64,000 nucleotides of DNA from Kordia jejudonensis. Its GTDB lineage: Bacteria; Bacteroidota; Bacteroidia; Flavobacteriales; Flavobacteriaceae. Below are positions 55,306 to 63,370 of the stretch, piece after piece; within the stretch, counting starts at the first letter, position 1; every line of letters begins with the position of its first letter. A program made the translations under genes and the position numbers. The stretch lies in NCBI RefSeq assembly GCF_001005315.1, contig NZ_LBMG01000004.1, forward strand, positions 1 to 64,000, given 5' to 3'. The notes under the pieces are model-generated. The model was given only the letters and a program-made list of their open reading frames with translations. It did no database searches and was not told the origin of the DNA.

Positions 55306-55329
55306 AAGCCTTGTGTTTGAGGCTTTTTT
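55306..55329 (+). terminator. terminator after the kinase gene
   Basis: aagcct and aggctt form a 6-bp stem around ttgtgttt, followed by a T tract. Confidence 0.75.
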
Positions 55330-55370
55330 GCGTCTAATTCTTCCCGAAAGTAGAAATCCTATAACGAAGT

Positions 55371-55520
55371 CTGAAAATCGTGTAACACGCAACCTGTGTT
55401 TCCGCGGTACATTTGTAGTGTACAAAATAAGTAGTACAATACTTAAAAATTACACGTCTATAACATACAAATGAAAATCGTGTAACAAACATTAAAAATG
55501 ATGTAACGCAAAAAGACAAA
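55371..55520 (+). promoter_or_regulatory. repeated tgtaac motifs upstream of the stress cassette
   Basis: gaaaatcgtgtaac occurs at about 55374 and about 55472, and aaaatgatgtaacgc at about 55496. Related forms (aattatataac, aaattgtataacac) occur upstream of the AraC gene at 57973 and the AI-2E gene. They look like binding sites of a shared regulator, possibly one of the AraC paralogues. Confidence 0.35.
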
Positions 55521-55558
55521 AGCTGTCGCATCTTTGTAGAAACGAAAATGAAGAAAGA

Positions 55559-56134
55559 ATGAAATTAAACAGAAACATATTTATCGTAACAAGTCTCGCT
55601 CTGATAGCGCTTGTATCTGTAAGTTTTAATTCTTGTGAATATTTTATTAAAAGTGAGAATTCAGAAAACATTCAGAAATCAAAATCTAACAATAACATAA
55701 CAACAGGACAAAGTGAAGCTAAATTATTAGTTCAAGCTTCCAAAAACAACTTAGACGTCATAGAATTATGTAGTATCATAGAAGATGTAAGCAGTGATGA
55801 TGAAGTTAAAAATTTAGTTGAAGAAATAAAAAATGAACAACTAAAAGTACTTGAAACCTATAGTAAAGTAGCTTCCGAAAACGTCATTTCCTTACCGAGA
55901 TATACAAATATGAGTTTTGAAGATATTACGAAATTAAATGATTCTTTAGACTTAGAATTACATCTAAAACTATTAAGTAAAAAGATACATAAGCAAAAAG
56001 ATTTACTGAATAAATTATCAGATACAACAAACAATGAAGATTTTAAAGAATTGGTACAATCTGCTAACGATGTTTTAGAGGAAAGTTTTGATAAATCAGT
56101 ACAGACACTAGAAATATTAAATTCAGACAGTTAA
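55559..56134 (+). CDS. DUF4142-like lipoprotein/secreted protein
   Basis: A 191-residue exported protein with an N-terminal signal (Cys near residue 26 could be a lipobox, FNSC). The rest is a ferritin-like four-helix arrangement (ELCSIIEDVSSDDEVKNLVEEIKNEQ..., ...DFKELVQSANDVLEE) consistent with DUF4142 family proteins, which are commonly associated with envelope stress. It starts the run of five small envelope genes. Confidence 0.6.
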   Translation: MKLNRNIFIVTSLALIALVSVSFNSCEYFIKSENSENIQKSKSNNNITTGQSEAKLLVQASKNNLDVIELCSIIEDVSSDDEVKNLVEEIKNEQLKVLETYSKVASENVISLPRYTNMSFEDITKLNDSLDLELHLKLLSKKIHKQKDLLNKLSDTTNNEDFKELVQSANDVLEESFDKSVQTLEILNSDS

Positions 56135-56173
56135 AAAATAGTAAAATCATAAATCATTAAAACCACATAAACC

Positions 56174-56329
56174 ATGAGAAGTTTATTATATATCATAGCC
56201 GTTATATTAGTCATAGGATGGGTATTAGGATTCTTTGTGTACAGCGCAAGTGGATTGATACATATACTATTAGTAATAGCAGTAATTGCAATACTATTAC
56301 GACTCATAAAAGGTGGCAAAGCAGTCTAA
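56174..56329 (+). CDS. Lmo0937-family small membrane protein
   Basis: A 51-residue protein with two TM helices (MRSLLYIIAVILVIGWVLG and LIHILLVIAVIAIL) and the basic C-terminus RLIKGGKAV, typical of the Lmo0937/DUF5670 family. It is too short for automatic reading-frame detection but has a well-formed start and stop. Lies 39 bp after the DUF4142-like gene. Confidence 0.8.
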   Translation: MRSLLYIIAVILVIGWVLGFFVYSASGLIHILLVIAVIAILLRLIKGGKAV

Positions 56330-56382
56330 TCCACTCAAAAGGATAAACACAAAATAATTATTAATTTAAAAACACAGAAAAG

Positions 56383-56676
56383 ATGAAAATTAACAACACA
56401 GTATTAGTATTAGGAAGCGTAGCAGTAGGAGCAGCATTAGGAATTTTATTTGCACCAAAAAAAGGTGAAGAAACTAGAAAAGAAATTGCTGACGGAACGA
56501 AAGATTTAGCAAACAGCGTAAAAGATAACGTTGATAAAGTAATGAATGAAGTTTCTCAAAAGTTCAACGAACTTAAAAACGATGGAAGAGAAATCATTGC
56601 GAAAGGAAAAGAAAAAATCAATACTGCGTCACGTATTGCTACAGATGCAAAAGAAGAATTTCAACAAGAAGTATAG
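56383..56676 (+). CDS. YtxH domain-containing protein
   Basis: A 97-residue protein with an N-terminal glycine-rich TM helix (LGSVAVGAALGILFAPKKGEETRKE), the hallmark of YtxH, followed by a long amphipathic helix rich in Lys, Asp and Asn. Known members respond to general stress. It is 53 bp from the Lmo0937-like gene and 37 bp from the holin-X-like gene. Confidence 0.88.
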   Translation: MKINNTVLVLGSVAVGAALGILFAPKKGEETRKEIADGTKDLANSVKDNVDKVMNEVSQKFNELKNDGREIIAKGKEKINTASRIATDAKEEFQQEV

Positions 56677-56713
56677 TCAATATACAGCAAAAAATTAACA
56701 ATAACAATCAATA

Positions 56714-57115
56714 ATGGAATCTACTGCATCACACATAGAGTCAATCTACGAAAGGGCAAAAGCCTACACGGAAACAAGCATAGAGTTATATAAACTCAAC
56801 GCCATAGATAAAACAGCAGATGTTGTATCATCTTTAGTTTCGTGGATCGTATTGGGCTCTGTAGCAGCAGTATTTTTATTATTCATCAATATAGGAATCA
56901 GTTTGTACATAGGTACATTGCTAGGAGCAGGTTATCTCGGTTTCCTAATAGTTTCATCATTTTATTTGGTATTAGGCATTTGTCTGTACATTTTTAATGG
57001 AAAACTAATTATGCAACCAATTACTGACCTAGTAATCTCAAAATTGATGCGAAAGAAAAAAGAAGATATATTAACCGCTAATATTGCAATCCATGAAGAA
57101 GAGAATACGAAATAA
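56714..57115 (+). CDS. holin-X/DUF1469-like membrane protein
   Basis: A 133-residue protein with an N-terminal amphipathic region (YERAKAYTETSIELYKLNAIDKTADVV) and two TM helices (about 48-72 and 80-100), the layout of the putative holin superfamily III (DUF1469/YqjE). Despite the name it is a chromosomal envelope protein. A companion gene overlaps its 3' end. Confidence 0.75.
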   Translation: MESTASHIESIYERAKAYTETSIELYKLNAIDKTADVVSSLVSWIVLGSVAAVFLLFINIGISLYIGTLLGAGYLGFLIVSSFYLVLGICLYIFNGKLIMQPITDLVISKLMRKKKEDILTANIAIHEEENTK

Positions 57116-57434
57116 TATAGACCTAGAACTAGCAATATTAGAATTGAAAACTCAGAAAGCAATTGACTATGAGGCATTAAAATCTCAAATGGCACTTTCT
57201 TATGAGCAATTAAGACCCGTGAATGTTGTAAAACGTGTCTACTCAGACTTAAAGGATGAACCAAAAATAAAGAACAATGTTTTGGAATCCGTAATCAGTA
57301 TTGCAGTAGGATACATTTCGAAACGCGTCTTAATAGGAAAATCTAATTCTTTTATGAAATCAATGTTGGGTTACCTTGTTCAAATAGGAGCCACAAAAAT
57401 AGTATCCAATACAATAACAACAGATAAAAAATAA
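57093..57434 (+). CDS. companion protein of the holin-X-like gene, unknown
   Basis: A 113-residue protein from the ATG at 57093 (an in-frame TTG at 57084 is less likely). A Lys/Glu-rich N-terminal helix is followed by a weakly hydrophobic C-terminal segment (ESVISIAVGYISKRV, MLGYLVQIGATKIV). It overlaps the upstream gene by 23 bp, so they are cotranslated. Similar small proteins usually accompany YqjE-like genes. Confidence 0.65.
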   Translation: MKKRIRNNIDLELAILELKTQKAIDYEALKSQMALSYEQLRPVNVVKRVYSDLKDEPKIKNNVLESVISIAVGYISKRVLIGKSNSFMKSMLGYLVQIGATKIVSNTITTDKK

Positions 57435-57465
57435 AATTAACACCTAATATAAAATAATACTTATT

Positions 57466-57696
57466 ATGAAAAAATTACTAACATTAGCAATCGTATCAGT
57501 TTTTACAATATCAACGTTTACTTCTTGTGAAGAAAAAACAAAAGAAGAAAAACTAATTGAACAAATGGAGGCAGATGGAGCAGAGATAAAAACAAATGAA
57601 GATGGAACAAAAGTTAAAATGGAGACGGAAGATACGAAAGTGAAAATCAAGAAGGAAGATGGTGAAACGGAAATTAAAGTAAAAGATAAGCAGTAA
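57466..57696 (+). CDS. small charged lipoprotein
   Basis: A 76-residue protein with a lipobox (TSC, Cys at residue 21) and a mature part of alternating Lys/Glu/Thr with pseudo-repeats (DGAEIKTNEDGTKVKM, ETEDTKVKIKKEDGETEIKV), which form beta-like strands. It ends the stress cassette and is followed by a terminator in the first of two tandem copies of an 87-bp unit. Confidence 0.65.
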   Translation: MKKLLTLAIVSVFTISTFTSCEEKTKEEKLIEQMEADGAEIKTNEDGTKVKMETEDTKVKIKKEDGETEIKVKDKQ

Positions 57697-57703
57697 TTTT
57701 CAT

Positions 57704-57874
57704 CATATAAGTATTGACAAAAGGCTATTTGAATTATCAAATAGCCTTTTTTTTGTTTAACAAAATTGTATAATTATATAACAGTTTCGTCATGTAAGTA
57801 TTGATAAAAGGCTATTTTAATTATCAAATAGATTTTTTTCGTTTAACGGAATTGTAAAATTATATAACAGTTTC
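57704..57874. repeat. tandem duplication of about 87 bp with a terminator
   Basis: Unit 1 (57704-57790) and unit 2 (57791-57874) share catRtaagtattga, an aaaggctattt hairpin arm, the atcaaatag arm, a tttaac stretch and atataacagtttc. In unit 1 the hairpin aaaggctattt/aaatagccttt is perfect and is followed by eight T residues; in unit 2 the right arm has changed to atagattttt, so the terminator has decayed. The second copy lies in the promoter region of the AraC gene. Confidence 0.75.
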
Positions 57875-57972
57875 AAAAAATTGTATAACACAAAAAGGGC
57901 TTCTTCTTTGCATCTTTGTAATGTACTTAGAAATAGGTGTATATACGAAATGCTAACTTAAAACCTTTAAAG

Positions 57973-59001
57973 ATGAAAACTATACAAATAAACATTAGTA
58001 ACATTGAGGCTACTTTTAATAGTTTAGAGAGAGAATGTCAGGGTAATTTAAAAGAAGTAGAAACCGAAAGATCATTAGAATTTGAAAACCACATTGGCGC
58101 AGGAACCATTACGGGTTTTAACTTTAATAACAACATTGCATACATAACGTATGATGTAAAGTTCAGCGAAAATACAGTAGTAATATTCAATCAAGAAGCA
58201 AATGAGCAATCCCTCAATTATGTATATTGCTCACAAGGAGAATTGCGTCACAGTTTTGGAGAAACTAACGAGAACGTAAGTTTCGCGGAAATGCAAACAG
58301 CTATCTTTTCAAACTCTATCGGAAAAGCAAATCATTTATACTTTAAAAAAGATACATACCAAAAATTCACAATGATTAGTTTCTTGGCAAGCAAGCCAGT
58401 CTCAGAAACAACCGACGAATTTACAACACAATTAATGCAATTATTCCAATCGAAAGAAGTAGAAGGAAAATTTGCATACATAAGTTCATACAACTTAAAA
58501 ATACAAGAACGATTAGATCAAATTGAAGCAGTATCAAGCAATAGCATTGTAGACCAACTACTCAAAAAAGGAATATTGCAAGTATCGCTTTCAATGATCG
58601 TAAATCAATACTTTGATGATGTACAAAACAATGCTAAAAGTTCCAATGTATTAACACAAACCGAAATGGAAACGGTAAAAGACATTAGCGAATTCATCAA
58701 AAACTATCCAGACTATCAATTCAATCTTAACTATCTAAGCAAAAAGTCAGGTTTAACGCCAGCTAAATTGCAAGAAGGTTTCAAAGCACTTTTTGGAAGA
58801 ACAGTTTCAAACTTCATAAAAAACGTACGCGTAGAATTGGCAGAACGACTCATAAAAACTTCAGATTTAAGTATCTCAGAAATAGTTTATACAATTGGTT
58901 TTAGCAGTAGAAGCTACTTTTCAAAAATCTTCAAAGAAAGATACAATTGTAGTCCAAAAGAATATCAAGATATGAAGTCTTCGTATAGAATGACAGCTTA
59001 A
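57973..59001 (+). CDS. AraC family transcriptional regulator (paralogue 4)
   Basis: 342 residues from the ATG at 57973 (a GTG 12 codons upstream is less likely). It has the same N-terminal layout (HIGAGTITGFNFNNNIAYITYDV) and a C-terminal HTH ending ISEIVYTIGFSSRSYFSKIFKERYNCSPKEY. Among the four paralogues its HTH is closest to paralogue 1. It directly follows the stress cassette and may control it. Confidence 0.9.
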   Translation: MKTIQINISNIEATFNSLERECQGNLKEVETERSLEFENHIGAGTITGFNFNNNIAYITYDVKFSENTVVIFNQEANEQSLNYVYCSQGELRHSFGETNENVSFAEMQTAIFSNSIGKANHLYFKKDTYQKFTMISFLASKPVSETTDEFTTQLMQLFQSKEVEGKFAYISSYNLKIQERLDQIEAVSSNSIVDQLLKKGILQVSLSMIVNQYFDDVQNNAKSSNVLTQTEMETVKDISEFIKNYPDYQFNLNYLSKKSGLTPAKLQEGFKALFGRTVSNFIKNVRVELAERLIKTSDLSISEIVYTIGFSSRSYFSKIFKERYNCSPKEYQDMKSSYRMTA

Positions 59002-59110
59002 AAATCAGTTAGTTACCATAAAAAATAAAGAATATATTTTTAAATAGCATTTCAACATAAATTTACCTAACTTGAAAGCATTTTGGTATGTTAATTGCAC
59101 TATATATACC

Positions 59111-60028
59111 ATGAAAACATTTGATAAATTTATGCATTTAAAAATAAGCAACGTACTCACACTTTTTTTCTTACTCGTAAGCACTGGTGTTTTCTCGCAG
59201 CAGCAGAAATTGCCAATAAGTCATGCAGAAGAAATTGAGCCCATAGGAGATTTAAAAGATGCTACACTACAGCTATTACTAGAATCGCAAGTAGAAAGCA
59301 ATCCGAAATGGAAAGCCTTGGCGCGAAACAAAAAGTTGTCGATCGGTATTGTCGATTTAAGCGATCCTACAAACATAAAATACGCAGGAATCAACGATGA
59401 TGAAATGATGTATGCTGCAAGTTTGCCTAAAATTGCCATCTTATTATCGGCAATGGATGCTATTGAAAAAGGAGAATTAAAATACACAAAAGAAGTCAAA
59501 AAAGATTTACGTCTAATGATTAGTAAATCTAACAACAAAGCGTCTACACGAATGATAGATCGTTTAGGATATGAAAAAATTGAAGCCGTTTTACGTTCGC
59601 CTCAAACAAAACTATACGATGAAGAAACGGGTGGTGGACTTTGGGTTGGAAAGCGATATGCAGCTGGAGGAAAACGAAATCCAGATCCGATGAAAGGACT
59701 TAGTCATGCCGCAACTACGCGACAAGTATGTAGTTTTTACTACCAACTAGCCATGGGAAACTTGGTTTCTACGCAGTGCTCAAAAGAAATGTTAAACATT
59801 ATGAAAGATCCTGCGTTGCACCATAAATTTGTAAACGTATTAGACGAAATAGCTCCAAAAGCAACAGTATACAGAAAATCTGGTTCTTGGAAAAATTTTC
59901 ATTCCGATTCCGCAATGGTTTGGGGACCAAATCGTAAATACATTATTGTCGCTTTGGTAGAAGATGGACAAGGAGAACAAATTATGAGAAAACTCGTAAA
60001 ACCGTTGGACGTGTTGCTAAAGAGATAA
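59111..60028 (+). CDS. class A beta-lactamase-like serine hydrolase
   Basis: 305 residues from the ATG at 59111 (a TTG 13 codons upstream is less likely). After a signal peptide the SxxK motif is ASLPK (S104, K107), the SxN motif is SNN (S140) and the KTG motif appears as KSG (YRKSGSW). These three define the serine beta-lactamase/transpeptidase family. It need not be a resistance enzyme; similar envelope hydrolases exist. A related, truncated gene lies at 63371 to the window end. Confidence 0.82.
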   Translation: MKTFDKFMHLKISNVLTLFFLLVSTGVFSQQQKLPISHAEEIEPIGDLKDATLQLLLESQVESNPKWKALARNKKLSIGIVDLSDPTNIKYAGINDDEMMYAASLPKIAILLSAMDAIEKGELKYTKEVKKDLRLMISKSNNKASTRMIDRLGYEKIEAVLRSPQTKLYDEETGGGLWVGKRYAAGGKRNPDPMKGLSHAATTRQVCSFYYQLAMGNLVSTQCSKEMLNIMKDPALHHKFVNVLDEIAPKATVYRKSGSWKNFHSDSAMVWGPNRKYIIVALVEDGQGEQIMRKLVKPLDVLLKR

Positions 60029-60052
60029 CGTTAACAAACTAAAAAATAGTAA

Positions 60053-62890
60053 ATGCTGAAAGGCTTTTTGAACAAAACATTTGGATTAAGAGATGGTGAA
60101 ATATACATCTCTTTTTTAATGCAGTTATATATCTTTTTGATTATAACTGTATTACTTATTGTAAAGCCTACTGTAAATGCCATATTTCTATCACAATTAG
60201 GAGCCGAACATTTACCATACGGATACTTATTAGTTGCGCTAATCGCTGTTATTACTTCCTATTTTTACAACAAAGCGATTAGGAGATTTTCACTCATAAA
60301 AGTGACAGTGACCTCGATACTTTTTTTCAGTCTCGGATTCATCATACTAAGTGCTTTACTACATTTCTCATTAATTAACGACTGGATTTTATACGTATAT
60401 TATTTAGGCGTTTCGCTATTTGCGGTTGTTGCAACTTCACAATTTTGGATTCTTGCCAACATGGTATACAATTCCAGGGAAGCCAAAAGGTTATTTGGAT
60501 TTATCGGCGCTGGCGCTATTGCTGGTGGTGTTTTTGGCGGTTATCTTACCAGTTTAGTAGTTTCAGCTTTTGGAAACAAAACGGTGGTATTACTCGCGGC
60601 AGCACTATTACTCTGTTGTATTCCCATCATTCAAAAAGTATGGAAAATACGACTAAAAGTAATGAACATGTATGTGCGTAATCAGCGTAAATTTAATGAA
60701 ACAAACACGGAAGAAGCTTCTATAAAAATCATATCAAAATCCAAACATCTCACTTATTTGGCGCTCATTACAGGAATTAGTGTTGTCGTTGCAAAATTAG
60801 TTGATTTTCAGTTTAGTGATTTTGCAAACAAAGCCATTAACAATCCTGAAGAATTAGCCGCCTTTTTTGGATTTTGGTTTTCAACCTTCAATGTATTGGC
60901 GTTAATATTACAACTCTTTTTTACTAATCGCGTATTGAGTAAATTGGGTGTTTCTAGCACATTACTCATCTTACCATTAGGAATTGCTTTAGGATGTTTA
61001 CTATTTCTAACGTTTCCAGAGTTGTGGGTTTTGGTCATCATCAAAGGAATTGATGGAAGCTTCAAACAATCGGTCAACAAAGCTGCTTTTGAGTTGTCAA
61101 TTATGCCAATTCCGCTCAACATAAAAAATCAGGCAAAATCATACATAGATGTTGTGGTAGATAGTATTGCAACAGGATTGTCAGGTTTTATGCTTATATT
61201 TTTGATCAGAAAATTAGATTTAGACACTTCCTATATAACAATTATTGTCCTCTTTTTTGTTTTTATTTGGATTCTTCTCATCTACAAACTTCGCGAAGCG
61301 TATTACAATTCATTCAGAAAAAACATTGAAAGTACCATTCTTAAAAATGATGATTCGCTTGATGAAGGTCGCAAGCCAGAAACAACCATTACTGCTGCGC
61401 GTCGTATTCTAAGCGGCGATGATGAGGTTGCGATATTAAATTTGTTGGACAGATTGAGTAATTATAAAGTAAAATCATTAAAAAGTAGTATTGTTAAATT
61501 ACTTACGCATCCTTCAAACAAAGTAAAAACGGAAGCCATACAACAATTATACACGTATGATGATGCCATTGAGCTTGAAAAAGTTACTAAATTAATTTAT
61601 GAAAAAGACGACGATCTTGTCTTAGCTGCGCTCGATTATGTGTTGCATCATTCCGTATCTGAAACAGAATTTTTTGAAACCTATCTAAATAATGAAAACG
61701 AATACATTGCCAACGCAGCCTTATTCTGTTTGGCAAAAGAAGCTTCAAGCAACAAAGAATTGGCTTCAAAATTTGAACTCAACAATAGAATTACTGAAAA
61801 GATAAATTCCATAAATGGGGCAGAAGTGGATACACGAGCTGCAGCAGTTGCCGATTTGTTAATAGCAATTGCGTATGCCGAATTGCCCGAACATTACTAT
61901 TTCATTGAAAAATACCTCAAAAGTCACAACAATACGATAAAATCCCACGCGATAAAAGCAGCAGGAATTATCAAAGGAGAACGATTTATTGATGCATTAT
62001 TTGAATGTCTTTCTGAAAAGGAATATCGAAAAAAAGCCATCAAAGCTCTAAAAAGTTATGGACCTGGAATTACAACGACAATTCTAAATTTAGACAAACG
62101 AGAGGCATTAAAAGCTAAAAATAAGCGTTTTGTACCTAGAATTATTGAAGCTTTCAAAACTCAAAATGCCGTTAATATGTTATTGAGTTTAATGAAAAGT
62201 CGCGATTTCATAATTCGATTAGAAGCGTCTCGTTCACTTCTAAAACTAAACCAAAAACGAGAACGCTTAGTTTTCAGTACACGATTGATTAAAAGTTTAA
62301 TTTTAAAAGAAACGAAGCATTACAAAGAAGCCTTAGAAGCACAATATTTCCTAAATCAACTTATTGAATTAGATACTGAAGAAACAATTGAAACCGTGAA
62401 TGTGCCTGAGTTAACACTTGCTAGACAGAACATTGTGGAAGTTTTGGAAGAACAACTAGACATCAGTTTGAAAACCATTTTTAAACTTCTAGCGATTATA
62501 TATGAAGAAAATGATATTAAAATTGCCTATTCTGGTTTGCTAAGTGATGTAAATGAAGCCAGAATAAATGCCTTGGAATTTTTAGACAATTTGCTCAAAG
62601 GACAGTTAAAGTTTAAATTAATTCCCTTGTTAGAACATTATGTTAATGAAAATGATTCGTTGCAACATATGCTTTCTCGAACTAAAATTGTGGACGAAAA
62701 AATGTGTCTTACGTTATTGGTTAAAAATAGGGGCAAACGCATTAAACTTGAAGTTTTAGAACTCATCAGAATCTCAAATGATAATCAATATCGTGCCATT
62801 GTAAAAGCATTGAAAAAACATAAAAGTGTAGAAGTAAAATATGCAGCTACGCAAACATTGAAACACTTGCAAAACCTTGCTTTGAAGTAA
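60053..62890 (+). CDS. ADP/ATP-carrier-like transporter fused to HEAT repeats
   Basis: A 945-residue protein. The N-terminal half (about 1-425) has about twelve TM helices and resembles the MFS-type NTT nucleotide carrier family (FGLRDGEIYISFLMQLYIF and ...KPTVNAIFLSQLG). The C-terminal half (about 440-940) is soluble and made of repeated helical pairs (HEAT-like: ...SSIVKLLTHPSNKVKTEAIQ, ...KSHAIKAAGIIKGERFIDAL). A nucleotide carrier fused to HEAT repeats is unusual outside Bacteroidetes; substrate is unknown. It starts 24 bp after the serine hydrolase gene. Confidence 0.8.
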   Translation: MLKGFLNKTFGLRDGEIYISFLMQLYIFLIITVLLIVKPTVNAIFLSQLGAEHLPYGYLLVALIAVITSYFYNKAIRRFSLIKVTVTSILFFSLGFIILSALLHFSLINDWILYVYYLGVSLFAVVATSQFWILANMVYNSREAKRLFGFIGAGAIAGGVFGGYLTSLVVSAFGNKTVVLLAAALLLCCIPIIQKVWKIRLKVMNMYVRNQRKFNETNTEEASIKIISKSKHLTYLALITGISVVVAKLVDFQFSDFANKAINNPEELAAFFGFWFSTFNVLALILQLFFTNRVLSKLGVSSTLLILPLGIALGCLLFLTFPELWVLVIIKGIDGSFKQSVNKAAFELSIMPIPLNIKNQAKSYIDVVVDSIATGLSGFMLIFLIRKLDLDTSYITIIVLFFVFIWILLIYKLREAYYNSFRKNIESTILKNDDSLDEGRKPETTITAARRILSGDDEVAILNLLDRLSNYKVKSLKSSIVKLLTHPSNKVKTEAIQQLYTYDDAIELEKVTKLIYEKDDDLVLAALDYVLHHSVSETEFFETYLNNENEYIANAALFCLAKEASSNKELASKFELNNRITEKINSINGAEVDTRAAAVADLLIAIAYAELPEHYYFIEKYLKSHNNTIKSHAIKAAGIIKGERFIDALFECLSEKEYRKKAIKALKSYGPGITTTILNLDKREALKAKNKRFVPRIIEAFKTQNAVNMLLSLMKSRDFIIRLEASRSLLKLNQKRERLVFSTRLIKSLILKETKHYKEALEAQYFLNQLIELDTEETIETVNVPELTLARQNIVEVLEEQLDISLKTIFKLLAIIYEENDIKIAYSGLLSDVNEARINALEFLDNLLKGQLKFKLIPLLEHYVNENDSLQHMLSRTKIVDEKMCLTLLVKNRGKRIKLEVLELIRISNDNQYRAIVKALKKHKSVEVKYAATQTLKHLQNLALK

Positions 62891-63370
62891 TACCAATTCT
62901 CCTATAAACCTGAGTTCAATTTATGATTTCATACAAAACAGTAATTATCAATAAACTATACATATGTCAAATCGAGCGCAGTCGAGATTCTTTTGAAATT
63001 ACAAGTTCTAAGCTGTTCTCATGAGCTATGTTTGGTATTTATGATAATGCTTGAACTGACAATCGTTTGTTTTTACAGTAGAGTTGAGATAATATACTTT
63101 TATTTATTGGCTCAAGAAAAAAGCTAAAGTAAATTTTGAATCATTGTGAAACAACTACTTTTGCAGTGCCAAGATTCTCAGAAATACAAAAAAAGAGACC
63201 GTTCAAAAGTACTCAAAACCGTCATTCTGAGCTTGACTCAGAATCTCATTACGTTGATTTCCAACTGTTATGAGAAACCGAATCGAGTCCGGTTTGACGA
63301 AATCTGTACTTTTTAGACAGCCTTTTTTTTTTATCTTTTTAATTTAAATTGAGTTTAAGAAACGAACATA
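62891..63370. other. 480-bp intergenic region with dispersed palindromes
   Basis: No gene is seen. It holds a palindromic element (63221-63252, attctgagcttgactcagaat) related to the one at 43235, and other short self-complementary segments (around 62970 and 63280). Convergent genes flank it. Confidence 0.6.
63221..63252. repeat. dispersed intergenic palindrome, copy 2
   Basis: attctgagcttgactcagaat followed by ctcattac, with the same layout as the element at 43235-43266 (arm-loop-arm then ctcatta). REP-like. Confidence 0.5.
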
